Assembly: GCF_002128425.1 (NCBI RefSeq) | Contig: NZ_NESS01000002.1 | Span: forward strand, 186,001 to 250,000 | DNA length: 64,000 nt | Source: Gottfriedia acidiceleris | Lineage (GTDB): Bacteria > Bacillota > Bacilli > Bacillales > Bacillaceae_G | Reading direction: 5' to 3' | Shown here: positions 1 through 8,127 of the stretch, one piece after another | Position numbering within the stretch: the stretch's first letter is position 1 | How the letters are laid out: each line of letters starts with the position of its first letter | Notes under the pieces: generated by a model | The model's database searches: none | Seen by the model: the letters and a program-made list of their open reading frames with translations, nothing else | What the model was told of the DNA's origin: nothing | Made by a program: the position numbers and the translations under genes

Positions 1-1
1 C

Positions 2-72
2 TATGGAAGAGAAGGCATAAAGTATGCAATACTAGAGATGACTGAATTGAAATTAGTTTCTATTAAACTTTA
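2..72 (+). CDS. 3' end of an unidentified gene
   Basis: An open frame enters from the left edge and ends at a TAA at 70-72. Only about 23 residues are visible (starting YGREGIKYAILEM), so no family can be assigned. It is followed at once by a strong terminator, which supports it being the real end of a gene. Another frame also stays open here for a short distance, so the frame choice is tentative. Confidence 0.4.
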
Positions 73-83
73 ATTTTTTTGCA

Positions 84-120
84 AGGACTTATCATGTTTA
101 AAGACGATAAGTCTTTTTTT
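84..120 (+). terminator. Rho-independent terminator
   Basis: GGACTTATC pairs with GATAAGTC around a short loop and is followed by a run of T. It closes the transcript entering from the left edge. Confidence 0.8.
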
Positions 121-293
121 ATGGATAAGAAGGTATTTTGGAAGGTGTACCTTGATCAACCTATTGGTAGATTAGTTGAAATTTAAAAAATCAATGTCTC
201 TTGTAATTGTATGGATTTTTCACATCTGAAATATGTTATGATGAGAATGTACGTTCGTTTTTAATGGTATATACATATTAGGGGAGGTAACTT

Positions 294-2090
294 ATGGGGA
301 AAACAAGCTATCCAAAAGAGTGGAATCTAGATAAGGTTTTTATGGGCGGAAGCAAATCAATTCAATTTTTCGATCATATTAATCGATTAGAATCTCTTGT
401 ACATGAACTAGAAGGTACTGTTGAATCATTTATTACTCCACTTTCAATAAATGAACTAATTAAAGTGGTGAATTTAGTAGAAAACATTGGAAACATTCGA
501 TTGTACTTAACGCAAGCAAATTCGTTTATCACTTGTCTCCTTGCAGAAAATCCAAAGGATCAAGATGCAGCGGTTTTACGAGGAAAAGTTGCTCAAAAAG
601 AATCCCGTTTTGAAAAAGAATTATCGAAAGTAAAGAAAATATTACGAAATACAAAGGAAGATGTTTGGGAAAGCATACTAGAAACCGAAGAATTACACGA
701 ATATAAATTTATTCTAAACGAATGGCGTGAAAACGCAGATAAAAATTTGTCAGAAGAAGTGCTTAATTTGATTTTTGATTTAATGATTGATGGGTACCAT
801 GCTTGGGGACATTTCTATAAGGATTTAGTAAGTAGTATTAATTTAAAGATTCAAATTAACGGAAAAGAAGAAACTGTATCAGTTGGACAAGCCATTAACT
901 TGCGTTCACACCATAATGAAGAAGTGAGAAAGGAAGCTCACTATTTATTAGAATCTACATGGAAAGAGAAAGAAGATTTATTTAGTAAAATAATAAATCA
1001 CATTGTTGGCTTTCGTATACAAGTGAATAACAAACTCGGGATAAAAAGTGGAATAGATGAACCTTTGAAAAAGAACAGAATGAAGGAAGAAACACTGAAA
1101 ACGATTTGGACAGTGGTCAATAAGTATAAAAAACCTTTCTCGGATTACTTAAAGCAAAAAGCTGAAATGATAGGCGATTCTAGTATGAAGGCTTATCATT
1201 TTTGGGCTCCCATTAAAAAAAGTCATCAAGAGATAAAATTCGAGGAAGCTGCTTCACTTATTACGGAACATTTTAGTCAGTTTGGAACTGAATTAGAAGG
1301 TTTCGTTAGGCAAGCATTCAAAGAAGGTTGGGTAGAGGCCGAAAATCGTCCAAATAAGTCTGCTATTCCGTTTTGTGCTAGTTTTCCACTAACAGGTGAA
1401 TCAAGAGTATTTATGACATTTAGTGGTACTTTTTTAAATGTGTTAACTCTTGTCCATGAACTGGGGCACGCTTTCCATAATTATGCCATGAAGTCGGTTA
1501 ATGGGTTGAATAAGCGTTATCCGTTAAGTATTGCTGAAACTGCTTCAACCTTTTCCGAAATGATTATTTTTGATGCGGCTATGAAAAAGGCAAAGTCAAA
1601 AGAAGAAAAATTATTTATACTGGATGAAAAATTAAAACGCAGTGTAATGAACTTTATGAATATCCATTCGAGATTCTTATTTGAGCAGAGATTTTACAAG
1701 GAACGGAATGAAGGTATTGTTTCAGCCAATCGACTTAATCAGTTAATGGAAGAATCAATAAATGAGGCGTATGCTGGTTCATTAGAACAACCCTCAATTT
1801 ATTCTTGGATTTGGACACCACACTACTACATAACACAATCACCTTTTTATAATTTCCCATATACTTTTGGGTATTTATTTGCTTTGGGAATATATGCAAA
1901 GGCAAAAGAGAAAGGAAAAGATTTTGAGAAAGATTATTTGAATATACTTCGTGATTCTGGAAGTATGACTGTAGAAGATTTAGTTATGAAACATTTAGGA
2001 GAAGATATTACTTCTGAAGAATTCTGGGAAAAAGGAATGGAATTATGCGTTAAAGATGTTGAAGAATTCATTAAATTAGCTTCTTCTTAA
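294..2090 (+). CDS. M3 family oligoendopeptidase (PepF type)
   Basis: Predicted cytoplasmic zinc metallopeptidase of family M3, which cleaves short peptides. The zinc-binding HELGH motif lies at residues 388-392, followed by HNYAM, with the third ligand glutamate expected in the SIAETASTFSE stretch about 25-30 residues later. The 598-residue length is normal for PepF-like enzymes. The N-terminal half is helical and charged, as expected of the substrate-enclosing domain, and there is no signal peptide. The ATG is preceded by GGGGAGG at good spacing. It is transcribed alone; neighbours do not suggest a specific substrate. The family call is firm, the exact paralogue is not. Confidence 0.92.
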   Translation: MGKTSYPKEWNLDKVFMGGSKSIQFFDHINRLESLVHELEGTVESFITPLSINELIKVVNLVENIGNIRLYLTQANSFITCLLAENPKDQDAAVLRGKVAQKESRFEKELSKVKKILRNTKEDVWESILETEELHEYKFILNEWRENADKNLSEEVLNLIFDLMIDGYHAWGHFYKDLVSSINLKIQINGKEETVSVGQAINLRSHHNEEVRKEAHYLLESTWKEKEDLFSKIINHIVGFRIQVNNKLGIKSGIDEPLKKNRMKEETLKTIWTVVNKYKKPFSDYLKQKAEMIGDSSMKAYHFWAPIKKSHQEIKFEEAASLITEHFSQFGTELEGFVRQAFKEGWVEAENRPNKSAIPFCASFPLTGESRVFMTFSGTFLNVLTLVHELGHAFHNYAMKSVNGLNKRYPLSIAETASTFSEMIIFDAAMKKAKSKEEKLFILDEKLKRSVMNFMNIHSRFLFEQRFYKERNEGIVSANRLNQLMEESINEAYAGSLEQPSIYSWIWTPHYYITQSPFYNFPYTFGYLFALGIYAKAKEKGKDFEKDYLNILRDSGSMTVEDLVMKHLGEDITSEEFWEKGMELCVKDVEEFIKLASS

Positions 2091-2464
2091 TTTGTTGGAT
2101 GATATTGAACGCTATGTTATTCATCGTTATGATAAGGACCCAAAAAATCATAATGTTTGATTAATTCTTCTTCAACAAAAGGGCGCAATTTCATAGTAAA
2201 GGATTTGCGCTCAATTTTGCATTTTAGGACCAAATTGTTTGAACAAAACTATAAAAAAGCAATAAATATTAGAAAATATTCACAAATGGGTGCGTGTTTA
2301 CATAATTGTTTACTAATTACAGCATCGATTATCTGTGATTGGTTAAATTTTTTTAGAAAAATTATGAGATATAATTTATAGAATTTTAAAGAAAAAAAAT
2401 TTGATAAATTTTAGTAGATATTAAGAAAAATTTTTAAAAGCCTGGGATACCCAAGCTTTTTTTG
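2091..2464. other. Intergenic region with a possible diverged palindromic unit
   Basis: No convincing gene. At about 2168-2258 there is a CTTCAACAAA-type arm, a hairpin in which GGGCGCAA pairs with TTGCGCTC, and a right arm TTTGAACAA. The plan (arm, hairpin, arm) recalls the two-box units of the array further right, but the centres differ, so it may be a separate repeat family. A + strand frame across it (2157-2381) has no ribosome binding site and is not called. Confidence 0.35.
2430..2462 (-). terminator. Terminator of the HAD hydrolase gene
   Basis: Read on the minus strand, GCTTGGG pairs with CCCAGGC and T-rich sequence follows, just beyond the stop codon at 2465. Confidence 0.65.
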
Positions 2465-3130
2465 CTATTTACACAATATCAATTGATTAAATTCTTCTAC
2501 TGTTTCGAAATAATATTTAGAATCCAATTTCATTTGTTCCTTAATTTCAGGTATAAAGCGTGACCATCCGGCAGTAGCAAAATCAACCTTACAACTACTA
2601 GCCATTTTTAACCCAGGCATTAGGTCATCCAACATCAGTGCTTCTGTTTCTTGCAGAGAAAATTGTTTTAATATTTCCTGAATTGGATATGGATGTGGCT
2701 TTCTTTGGTGTTCAGGAAGTTCCCATCCAAAAATTGCGTCTGGCACAAATCCACAATGGATTGAATAATCTCTCTCAATTTTCTCTCTCTCAGAGTGAGA
2801 AACCACTGTAACAATACCACCTTGCTTTTTAAATTCTTGAATTGTTTCAATAAATAGATCATAGAAGTCTGGTACTGTAGATTTAGTATATCTTTTCCAA
2901 ATTACTTGTTGATGTTTCTGCTCCTCATCTGAGAATTTAATTATGTCCTTACATAATGAAGAAAAACCGGGATTATAACAGTATCTAACAAAATCTTCAA
3001 ATGAAATCAATTTCTCATTTGGACGTACATCTTTTAATGCCTCTACAAATGAAGGATAGTGTATATTCGGTGTGCTTTTAACTGCTGTATCATCATGGTC
3101 TAAAATTAAACACTTATATTTTATAGCCAT
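2465..3130 (-). CDS. HAD-superfamily hydrolase
   Basis: Predicted phosphatase of the haloacid dehalogenase superfamily. Motif I is LDHDDT near residues 9-14 (nucleophile aspartate and acid/base aspartate). Motif II is VVSHSE in mid-protein and the C-terminal MLDD segment fits motif III/IV. At 221 residues with a helical cap insert it resembles phosphoglycolate-phosphatase-like members; substrate unknown. AGGAGGT precedes the ATG. The gene faces the opposite way to the cassette array that begins just to its right, and marks the array's left flank. Confidence 0.85.
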   Translation of the reverse strand: MAIKYKCLILDHDDTAVKSTPNIHYPSFVEALKDVRPNEKLISFEDFVRYCYNPGFSSLCKDIIKFSDEEQKHQQVIWKRYTKSTVPDFYDLFIETIQEFKKQGGIVTVVSHSEREKIERDYSIHCGFVPDAIFGWELPEHQRKPHPYPIQEILKQFSLQETEALMLDDLMPGLKMASSCKVDFATAGWSRFIPEIKEQMKLDSKYYFETVEEFNQLILCK

Positions 3131-3288
3131 AATAACCTCCTATCACAGATTTACTTAACTCTTTCAAATTATCTTAACTAATTTTATATAAATTTTGAAT
3201 AGGTTATTATTAAAGAAAAGTGTTTAGTTGAAATTTGCCATATTTTTATTTTATAAATTTATACATCATTATCATACTTTTCCTTCAC

Positions 3289-3323
3289 AATCAACTAACT
3301 GGCGCATTAGTTTTATAAAGAAA
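3289..3323 (+). repeat. Short single-core site U1 (left end of array)
   Basis: CAACTAA at 3292-3298, centre CTGGCGCA, then TTAGTTT and TATAAAGAA. It has one core only, with no terminator hairpin and no second box. It is the first unit of the array, next to the oppositely oriented HAD gene. Confidence 0.7.
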
Positions 3324-3354
3324 TGGAATAAACACTTTGAAAGCGAGTGATCCA

Positions 3355-3648
3355 ATGGAGAACGTACAATGGATAAACGGTAGCTACAAAGAAGATAATT
3401 ATATATTTGAAACACAACGGCAAGCAGAAATGTGGGCAGACGCATTATATCCAGATTTTGGACTGTATTTACATTCAAAAACAACCGTAGGATACGCTAC
3501 ACCTGATGAAAAGGTTATTAAATGTCTGGCTGAACTTATACCTGAATGGATAATTTACAACAATAATACGAACGGTAGTATTTGTTTAGGAGAAGATAAA
3601 ATAAACGGAAAAATCATTTATAAAATATGGGTAAAAAATTTGATGTAG
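3355..3648 (+). CDS. Hypothetical protein, cassette 1
   Basis: About 97 residues, no recognised family, no signal peptide or membrane segment; acidic and aromatic-rich, probably cytoplasmic. The open frame extends back to a TTG at 3337, but the ATG at 3355 has a better placed GAGTGAT element and is preferred. It lies between units U1 and U2, the first cassette of the array. Its small size and single-gene setting are typical of the array's cargo. Confidence 0.6.
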   Translation: MENVQWINGSYKEDNYIFETQRQAEMWADALYPDFGLYLHSKTTVGYATPDEKVIKCLAELIPEWIIYNNNTNGSICLGEDKINGKIIYKIWVKNLM

Positions 3649-3743
3649 TTATGCAACTAATTGGCGAGTTAGTTGAAAATCGAGAGTTACTTAAATGTAG
3701 CTCTTTTTATTTTAGTAAATTGTAGGTTAGCTGATAAAGGAAT
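3649..3743 (+). repeat. attC-like two-box unit U2
   Basis: Box 1: CAACTAA at 3654-3660, centre TTGGCGAG, TTAGTTG. Hairpin GAGTTAC...GTAGCTC then a T run. Box 2 is degenerate (TTGTAGG centre, TTAGCTG, ATAAAGGAA). Confidence 0.75.
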
Positions 3744-3806
3744 ATAATTTTTCAGATTGAATATTTAATATAAAGTACAGCAGCGATGGGAAAGAGGTTC
3801 AATCAA

Positions 3807-4004
3807 ATGGAATCTTTTAAACTGTTATTAAAGTGGGTATGTATAATACTGATGTATTGGTTATCTGGTGTTATTTTATCAGCAGGTTTTGCTTTTTTGT
3901 TTGCATTAATTGGAGTAGAAATCGTACCATATGGAACTGGTCTAATTATATTGCTAACAATAATATATGGGATTTATTGGAACATTCGAAAGTCTATAAT
4001 TTAA
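3807..4004 (+). CDS. Small membrane protein, cassette 2
   Basis: About 65 residues with two predicted transmembrane helices (roughly residues 8-30 and 35-57) and a short basic tail. The frame opens at 3786, but AAAGAGG lies directly before the ATG at 3807, so that start is chosen. Family not recognised. It follows unit U2 and shares its inter-unit space with a minus-strand alpha/beta hydrolase. Confidence 0.6.
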   Translation: MESFKLLLKWVCIILMYWLSGVILSAGFAFLFALIGVEIVPYGTGLIILLTIIYGIYWNIRKSII

Positions 4005-4090
4005 AATGTAATTATGGGAGTTAAGAGGGGAATCTTATGCAACTTTATTATATGCAAATTGGTACAATTTCCGAAAAAAATGTAATTTTA

Positions 4091-4127
4091 AAAAGTCAGA
4101 TTCCACTTTGTGGAATCCGACTTTTTT
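4091..4127. terminator. Bidirectional terminator between convergent genes
   Basis: AAAAGTCAGATTCCA pairs with TGGAATCCGACTTTT, with A and T runs on either side. It lies between the small membrane gene and the converging hydrolase. Confidence 0.8.
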
Positions 4128-4194
4128 GTATATTATGCTTTTTGAACACTGGTTATTTGTGGACTATCTGGACCATCTTGAACATTAAATTAAC

Positions 4195-4887
4195 TCAAAA
4201 TTTAAGAAAACTTTTTAAAGCAACTGTAAAAGCTGGTAGATTAGCATCATGCACAAAATGACCTGCATCCTCTATAGTCACCATTTCGCAATTAGGAATA
4301 CACTCAGAAACTTCGAGTAATTTTGTTTGAGGAATATGACTAGATTCACCGCCACCTATAATAAGTGTCGGAATGCTAATGTCCCCAAGTCGCAACCACC
4401 ATTCGGGATTGGGTTCATTTAGTTGTCTTAGGATTGAAGGGACAACTGGCCAATCAAACGGTAGAGGCTCTGATGGTTTTGAAGGTATATTGATCGGTTT
4501 ATCATTGAAAGGAGGAGGAGTATCTTCAATAATCAAATGTTCGATTCTTGACGGAAATGTTTCCGCGAATAGATAAGAAACTGTCCCCCCCATGGAATGT
4601 CCAATCAGCGTAAATCGTTCCAAGTTCATTGCATCCGCAAAATGCAGCAAATCATTCCTCATCAATTCAAAAGAGTATTCACTAGTTCTCGCACTCCCAC
4701 CATGTCCACGTTGATCTAAAGCTAAAACATGGAATTTGTCTCCTAATATAGCAGCCACTTTATCCCATGAATCTGCACTTCTTCCAAGTGCGTGAAGTGC
4801 AACAATCGGTGGTGCAGAAGAGTCTCCACTCTCACGATATTGAAATGTGAGTCCATTCAATTCAATTTGCTTAACTCTTATTTCCAT
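4195..4887 (-). CDS. Alpha/beta hydrolase
   Basis: 230 residues with the alpha/beta-hydrolase fold: HALGRSADSW (oxyanion region) near residue 32, DQRGHGGS, nucleophile elbow GHSMGG near residue 95, acid residue in the IGGGESSHIP region, and catalytic histidine in DAGHFVHD near the C-terminus. No signal peptide, so probably a cytoplasmic esterase or lyase of unknown substrate. GGAGATG precedes the ATG. It runs against the cassette direction inside the array, between U2 and U3. Confidence 0.88.
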   Translation of the reverse strand: MEIRVKQIELNGLTFQYRESGDSSAPPIVALHALGRSADSWDKVAAILGDKFHVLALDQRGHGGSARTSEYSFELMRNDLLHFADAMNLERFTLIGHSMGGTVSYLFAETFPSRIEHLIIEDTPPPFNDKPINIPSKPSEPLPFDWPVVPSILRQLNEPNPEWWLRLGDISIPTLIIGGGESSHIPQTKLLEVSECIPNCEMVTIEDAGHFVHDANLPAFTVALKSFLKF

Positions 4888-5274
4888 CTCTTTTCATCTC
4901 CTAGAGTAGGTTTCATTATTTGAAACCTGAATTCTTTAATTTACATACCTATATGGACATTCAATAAAACCAGTTTATAGCCTCCCTCTCTATATATAGT
5001 TTATATAATTTTCAGAAAAAAAGAAATAATATTTTACTCTATAGAGTAATTAATTTTAATTGCAACGTAATAAAATGATTACTTATTGTCTTCCATGTTA
5101 TTTAAAACATAATCCTAATTCAACTAACGAGAGCATTAGCTTAATAAAATCATGAGTTGCTATCTGCGACTCCTTTTTTATTGTAGTTTATTAGAGAAAT
5201 GTGGAATAAGAAAAAATATAATTTACTAATGCTGTTATAATTAATCATATACATTATTTGATTAGGAATCGGAG
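4888..5274. other. Intergenic stretch containing unit U3
   Basis: No gene found. It holds the promoter side of the hydrolase and unit U3 (5117-5206). Confidence 0.5.
5117..5206 (+). repeat. attC-like two-box unit U3
   Basis: Box 1: CAACTAA at 5121-5127, centre CGAGAGCA, TTAGCTT. Hairpin GAGTTGC...GCGACTC with a T run. The right box is degraded to GTAGTTTATTAGAGAAATG. Confidence 0.65.
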
Positions 5275-5578
5275 TTATTTAAAAAGAAATTAAAATTAAG
5301 ATATATACTTTATCTATTTTCTTTTATTGTTGTTTTCCCGTTTAGCATACCAGTTTATTTAATAAGTGGTTTTATGACTGATAGTTTATAGTCTGAACAA
5401 ACAGTAAATCTTATCTTTTTTGGATTTCTTGCTTTCATAACCATTTTTGGTTCAATTATATCGAAATATATATTTGGATTTGCTAGAAAAAAATAAATAT
5501 TCTTTGTCAATATTTATAGCACATTTAATATTAATTCCATTAAGTTATTTTGTTTATAACTGGATTTTATTCTATTAA
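5275..5578 (+). pseudogene. Broken small membrane protein cassette
   Basis: Reading from 5275 gives two hydrophobic helices interrupted by an in-frame TAG after FMTDSL. A frame change near 5490 then restores a third helix (residues LSIFIAHLILIPLSYF) that ends at 5578. No usable start codon remains. This fits a former cassette gene of about 100 codons with three transmembrane helices, now inactivated by one stop and one frameshift. It lies between U3 and U4. Confidence 0.6.
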
Positions 5579-5593
5579 AATGTAATTTTCTAA

Positions 5594-5676
5594 TATAACT
5601 AAATGGCGCGTTAGTTCAAGATCAGAGTCACTGTTGTGGCTTTTTTTGATGTAGTTGACAGTATTGGCGAAAAAAG
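5594..5676 (+). repeat. attC-like two-box unit U4
   Basis: Box 1: TAACTAA at 5596-5602, centre ATGGCGCG, TTAGTTC. Hairpin GAGTCAC...GTGGCTT with a long T run. Box 2 is degenerate (GTAGTTGACAGTATTGGCGA). Confidence 0.65.
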
Positions 5677-5764
5677 GTTTCAATCATTTTTTGTGGAATA
5701 TATTAAATGATAATACTGGGAATTAATTCCAAATTTATTGGTTCGTATAGGGGGCAAAAGGAGA

Positions 5765-6229
5765 TTGAATAAGTTTTTGAAATTATTTATGAGATTGATT
5801 TTGGTTTTTACATTAACAGGCTGCATAGGAGAGGATTATGATGTAGGTGTTCCGACAGCTCATTTATATTTTGAAGTTGAAGATGTAAAATTAAAAGAAG
5901 CAAATATAAGGTGGAATACAGAAAGTGAAGATGTTCAAAAAACAGTAGACGATATACAAAAATTCGCATTATCTCAGAAGGAAATAAAGCTGGTTTCAAA
6001 CCAAAAAGTTTTTTTAGAGTTTAAAGAGAACGAAGAAAACGGGGGAGATATTTGGACAGCTCCAATAATAACTGTTACCTTATGGAAAGGGGAAGAACAA
6101 ATCGAAATCAAAATGGATGATAGTAGGGAATTTAGGTTTCCAAATACTAACGGAAGGTATGTATTAGAAGTTAATTTTATAAGTAAAGCAGGAAGTGCTC
6201 AATATGTAGGGAATGTCTTGATTCAGTGA
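5765..6229 (+). CDS. Predicted lipoprotein cassette
   Basis: About 154 residues. The TTG at 5765 follows AAAAGGAGA and gives a compact signal peptide ending in lipobox LTGC near residue 20, so this start is preferred over the TTG at 5738. The mature part is mostly beta-strand with an Ig-like look (EVNFISKAGSAQYVGNVL at the end). Likely anchored on the outer face of the membrane. Function unknown. Own cassette between U4 and U5. Confidence 0.7.
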   Translation: MNKFLKLFMRLILVFTLTGCIGEDYDVGVPTAHLYFEVEDVKLKEANIRWNTESEDVQKTVDDIQKFALSQKEIKLVSNQKVFLEFKENEENGGDIWTAPIITVTLWKGEEQIEIKMDDSREFRFPNTNGRYVLEVNFISKAGSAQYVGNVLIQ

Positions 6230-6242
6230 TAGGAACATTCTT

Positions 6243-6320
6243 ACTTGTACAACTAACGACTGCGTTAGTTACATATAGAAATCGTTTTTTATAATTCACC
6301 TAGAGTAGTTCAACAAAAGG
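6243..6320 (+). repeat. attC-like unit U5
   Basis: Box 1: CAACTAA at 6250-6256, centre CGACTGCG, TTAGTTA. Weak hairpin, T run, then a reduced right arm (AGAGTAGTTCAACAAAAGG) that merges with the ribosome binding site of the next gene. Confidence 0.65.
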
Positions 6321-6329
6321 AGATTCATC

Positions 6330-6521
6330 ATGTTTGTATATTTAGACCTGTTTGTAGTGGTTGTTATAATCCTATTATTAACATTTTTCTTCTACTTTTC
6401 TTTTAAAATTATAAGAGGAAAAAAAACAATTAATTCTTGGATTACATTGATTGGATTATCTGCGTTTATCTTTATTATTGTTTGGCAGGTGCTAATTGCT
6501 CTTGGTGTTGTTCGACCATGA
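6330..6521 (+). CDS. Small membrane protein cassette
   Basis: 63 residues, two transmembrane helices (about residues 5-27 and 38-60) joined by a basic loop (KIIRGKKTIN). AAAAGGAGA precedes the ATG. No family recognised. One-gene cassette between U5 and U6. Confidence 0.65.
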   Translation: MFVYLDLFVVVVIILLLTFFFYFSFKIIRGKKTINSWITLIGLSAFIFIIVWQVLIALGVVRP

Positions 6522-6525
6522 GATA

Positions 6526-6617
6526 ATTATTGAATTAACGCAATGCAATAGTTGAAGATTACGAGTTACTTCGGTGACTCTTTTTTGTTTAAATAATGGC
6601 AGTTTAGTTGCATAACG
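6526..6617 (+). repeat. attC-like two-box unit U6
   Basis: Box 1: GAATTAA, centre CGCAATGC, AATAGTTG. Hairpin GAGTTACTTCGGTGACTC with T run. Box 2 is well conserved: centre ATGGCAGT, TTAGTTG at 6604-6610, CATAAC. Confidence 0.8.
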
Positions 6618-6631
6618 ATTATTTAAAATTC

Positions 6632-6661
6632 TATGAAAAAAGGCGGAATTCCCCCAAATTT
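6632..6661 (+). repeat. Leader motif shared with 14.47 kb
   Basis: Just after box 2 of U6 lies GGAATTCCCCCAAATT preceded by an A run. The same string follows box 2 of U14 at 14471-14498, with further similarity back to the box. It is possibly a shared promoter or leader. Confidence 0.5.
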
Positions 6662-6716
6662 CAAAAGACGTTAAGTTGATATAATTAACTTAAAACTTTT
6701 TGAAGGAAGGAATAAA

Positions 6717-6977
6717 ATGAAAATGAATCTAGCTGTTAAATTAAGTTTTGCGACAACGATCATAACTGCATTTATCCCTACACCCCCCAAAGAATTACCA
6801 TATTATCATTGGTTTGGAAAACCAAATACAGTTTTCGGCTATACAGAAACAGGACACTGGAATGTTATGTTACAAGATATTATTTTTAATTTCTTAACTT
6901 TTTATCTAGCATTTTATTTGGTCTTTAAAATTATCAACAAAATGAGAAAAACTTCAAATAAAAATACAACTATTTAA
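6717..6977 (+). CDS. Hypothetical membrane-associated protein cassette
   Basis: 86 residues. The N-terminus (LAVKLSFATTIITAFIP) looks like a signal or anchor helix, and a second helix lies at about residues 56-74 before a basic tail. The middle is aromatic- and proline-rich (PYYHWFGKPNTVFGY). Not recognised. GAAGGAAGG lies before the ATG. Cassette between U6 and U7. Confidence 0.6.
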   Translation: MKMNLAVKLSFATTIITAFIPTPPKELPYYHWFGKPNTVFGYTETGHWNVMLQDIIFNFLTFYLAFYLVFKIINKMRKTSNKNTTI

Positions 6978-7007
6978 TAAAACATACAATTTAAAAAAAT
7001 TAATTTC

Positions 7008-7076
7008 TTGTGCAATTAACGCATGCATTAGCTTTACAAAAATCAATTATTAAAAGGACCGTACAGGTCCTTTTTA
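7008..7076 (+). repeat. Left half of unit U7 (box 1 plus hairpin)
   Basis: GCAATTAA, centre CGCATGCA, TTAGCTT, then hairpin AAGGACCGTACAGGTCCTTTTT. The hairpin overlaps the stop codon of the recombinase gene. The matching box 2 is not here but at 8010-8044, beyond the recombinase gene. Confidence 0.8.
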
Positions 7077-7913
7077 AAAGTATTTGCAGTATTGATCTTG
7101 GCGTTGCTTTCCACTTAGTTTTGCATATATTCGTGTTGTTTCACTCTTTTCGTGACCTAATAAGCTCTGGATTACTTCAAGTGGAGCTCCGTTATCCATT
7201 AAATGTGTTGCGTAACTGTGTCTTAGTTGGTGGGGTGAAATCTTTTTGTTAAACTCTGCATGTATGGAAACTTCCTTAATTATATGGCGCGTTTGAGCAA
7301 TACTTAAGCGACGAGGTGCTCTTTCGGTTACAAATAATGCAGGATCTTCATCGTGTCGTTCGTTTAAATATCTAAATAACCAAATTTCAGCACGAATATT
7401 GAAGTATACTTCTCTTTCTTTATCACCTTTTCCTCGTACTATTACAGAGTGATTCGTCCAATTTATATCATTTTTATTTATTAAGACAATTTCGCCAATA
7501 CGGCATCCTGAAGAATACATAAACTCAATTATTGCATGTACTCTTGGTGTATTGCAGGCTTCGCGAAGGAGCTCAATTTCCTTAATAGTTAAGAATTTAG
7601 GAATTCTGGTTCCAGCTTTTGGTTCTTTGAGCTTTGAGGAAGGGTTGCTATGAATTTCACCCTCTTCATGAGCCCATCGGAATAAAGATTTTATAAAACG
7701 AACTCGGTGTGCTAGACTTGCAGGTTTTAATTTTTCTCCAACAATTACAAGGTACTCTTTCAAAGCATCAGTAGTGATTTGAGCAATTTTAATATCACCG
7801 AAATGTTTAATTAATAGTGTTGCTTGTATTTTATATGCTTTTAGAGTAGTTGTTGAGTATCCTTCAATTAACTTATCATTATAGTAACTTTTCCATGCTT
7901 TAGATAATAACAT
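7074..7913 (-). CDS. Tyrosine recombinase located inside a unit
   Basis: Predicted DNA-cutting, site-specific recombinase of about 279 residues. The start chosen is the ATG at 7913, which has GGAGGG seven bases upstream; the frame opens 13 codons earlier. Residues 1-95 form a SAM-like core-binding domain. The catalytic domain carries all expected residues: R138 (GCRIGE), K162 (GKGDK), H228 and R231 (HQLR), H254 (LLGH) and nucleophile Y263. It looks XerC/D-like in length and lacks the extra segment integron IntI proteins carry before HxLR. It lies between the two boxes of one palindromic unit and is transcribed against the cassettes. By position it is the best candidate for the enzyme acting on the array; that role is inference. 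Confidence 0.9.
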   Translation of the reverse strand: MLLSKAWKSYYNDKLIEGYSTTTLKAYKIQATLLIKHFGDIKIAQITTDALKEYLVIVGEKLKPASLAHRVRFIKSLFRWAHEEGEIHSNPSSKLKEPKAGTRIPKFLTIKEIELLREACNTPRVHAIIEFMYSSGCRIGEIVLINKNDINWTNHSVIVRGKGDKEREVYFNIRAEIWLFRYLNERHDEDPALFVTERAPRRLSIAQTRHIIKEVSIHAEFNKKISPHQLRHSYATHLMDNGAPLEVIQSLLGHEKSETTRIYAKLSGKQRQDQYCKYF

Positions 7914-8009
7914 TAATGAATTCCCTCCAATAATTGGTGTTTTACCATGCATTATTGACGAAATTCATGATTAAAAAGGTGGGTTAAAACTAGAAGAGGA
8001 TCAAATTTT

Positions 8010-8044
8010 ATTGCACTAAATGGCAGTTTAGTTGAACAAGGAAT
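8010..8044 (+). repeat. Right half of unit U7 (box 2)
   Basis: GCACTAA, centre ATGGCAGT, TTAGTTG, AACAAGGAA. A standard box 2, separated from its box 1 by the recombinase gene (about 940 bp). Confidence 0.8.
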
Positions 8045-8127
8045 AGGGCTAACAGTAAATAATTTGTATAATAAATAGAAAAGATTTTTAGAGTAAAGAT
8101 GAGATTTAATAAGAAAGGTTGTTATAT

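Noticed and set aside
2157-2381. Open frame of 74 codons on the + strand
   Set aside because: No ribosome binding site, no protein-like pattern, and it overlaps a repeat-like hairpin.
7074-7913. The tyrosine recombinase as the housekeeping XerC/D/S enzyme
   Set aside because: Its length is similar, but it sits inside an array unit amid accessory genes. A dif-like site of the usual Bacillus sequence was not seen. Not fully excluded without comparison.
7074-7913. The recombinase as a classical integron integrase (IntI)
   Set aside because: The stretch between GKGDK and HQLR is about 65 residues and lacks the extra segment of IntI proteins; the sites also do not match the GTTRRRY cores.
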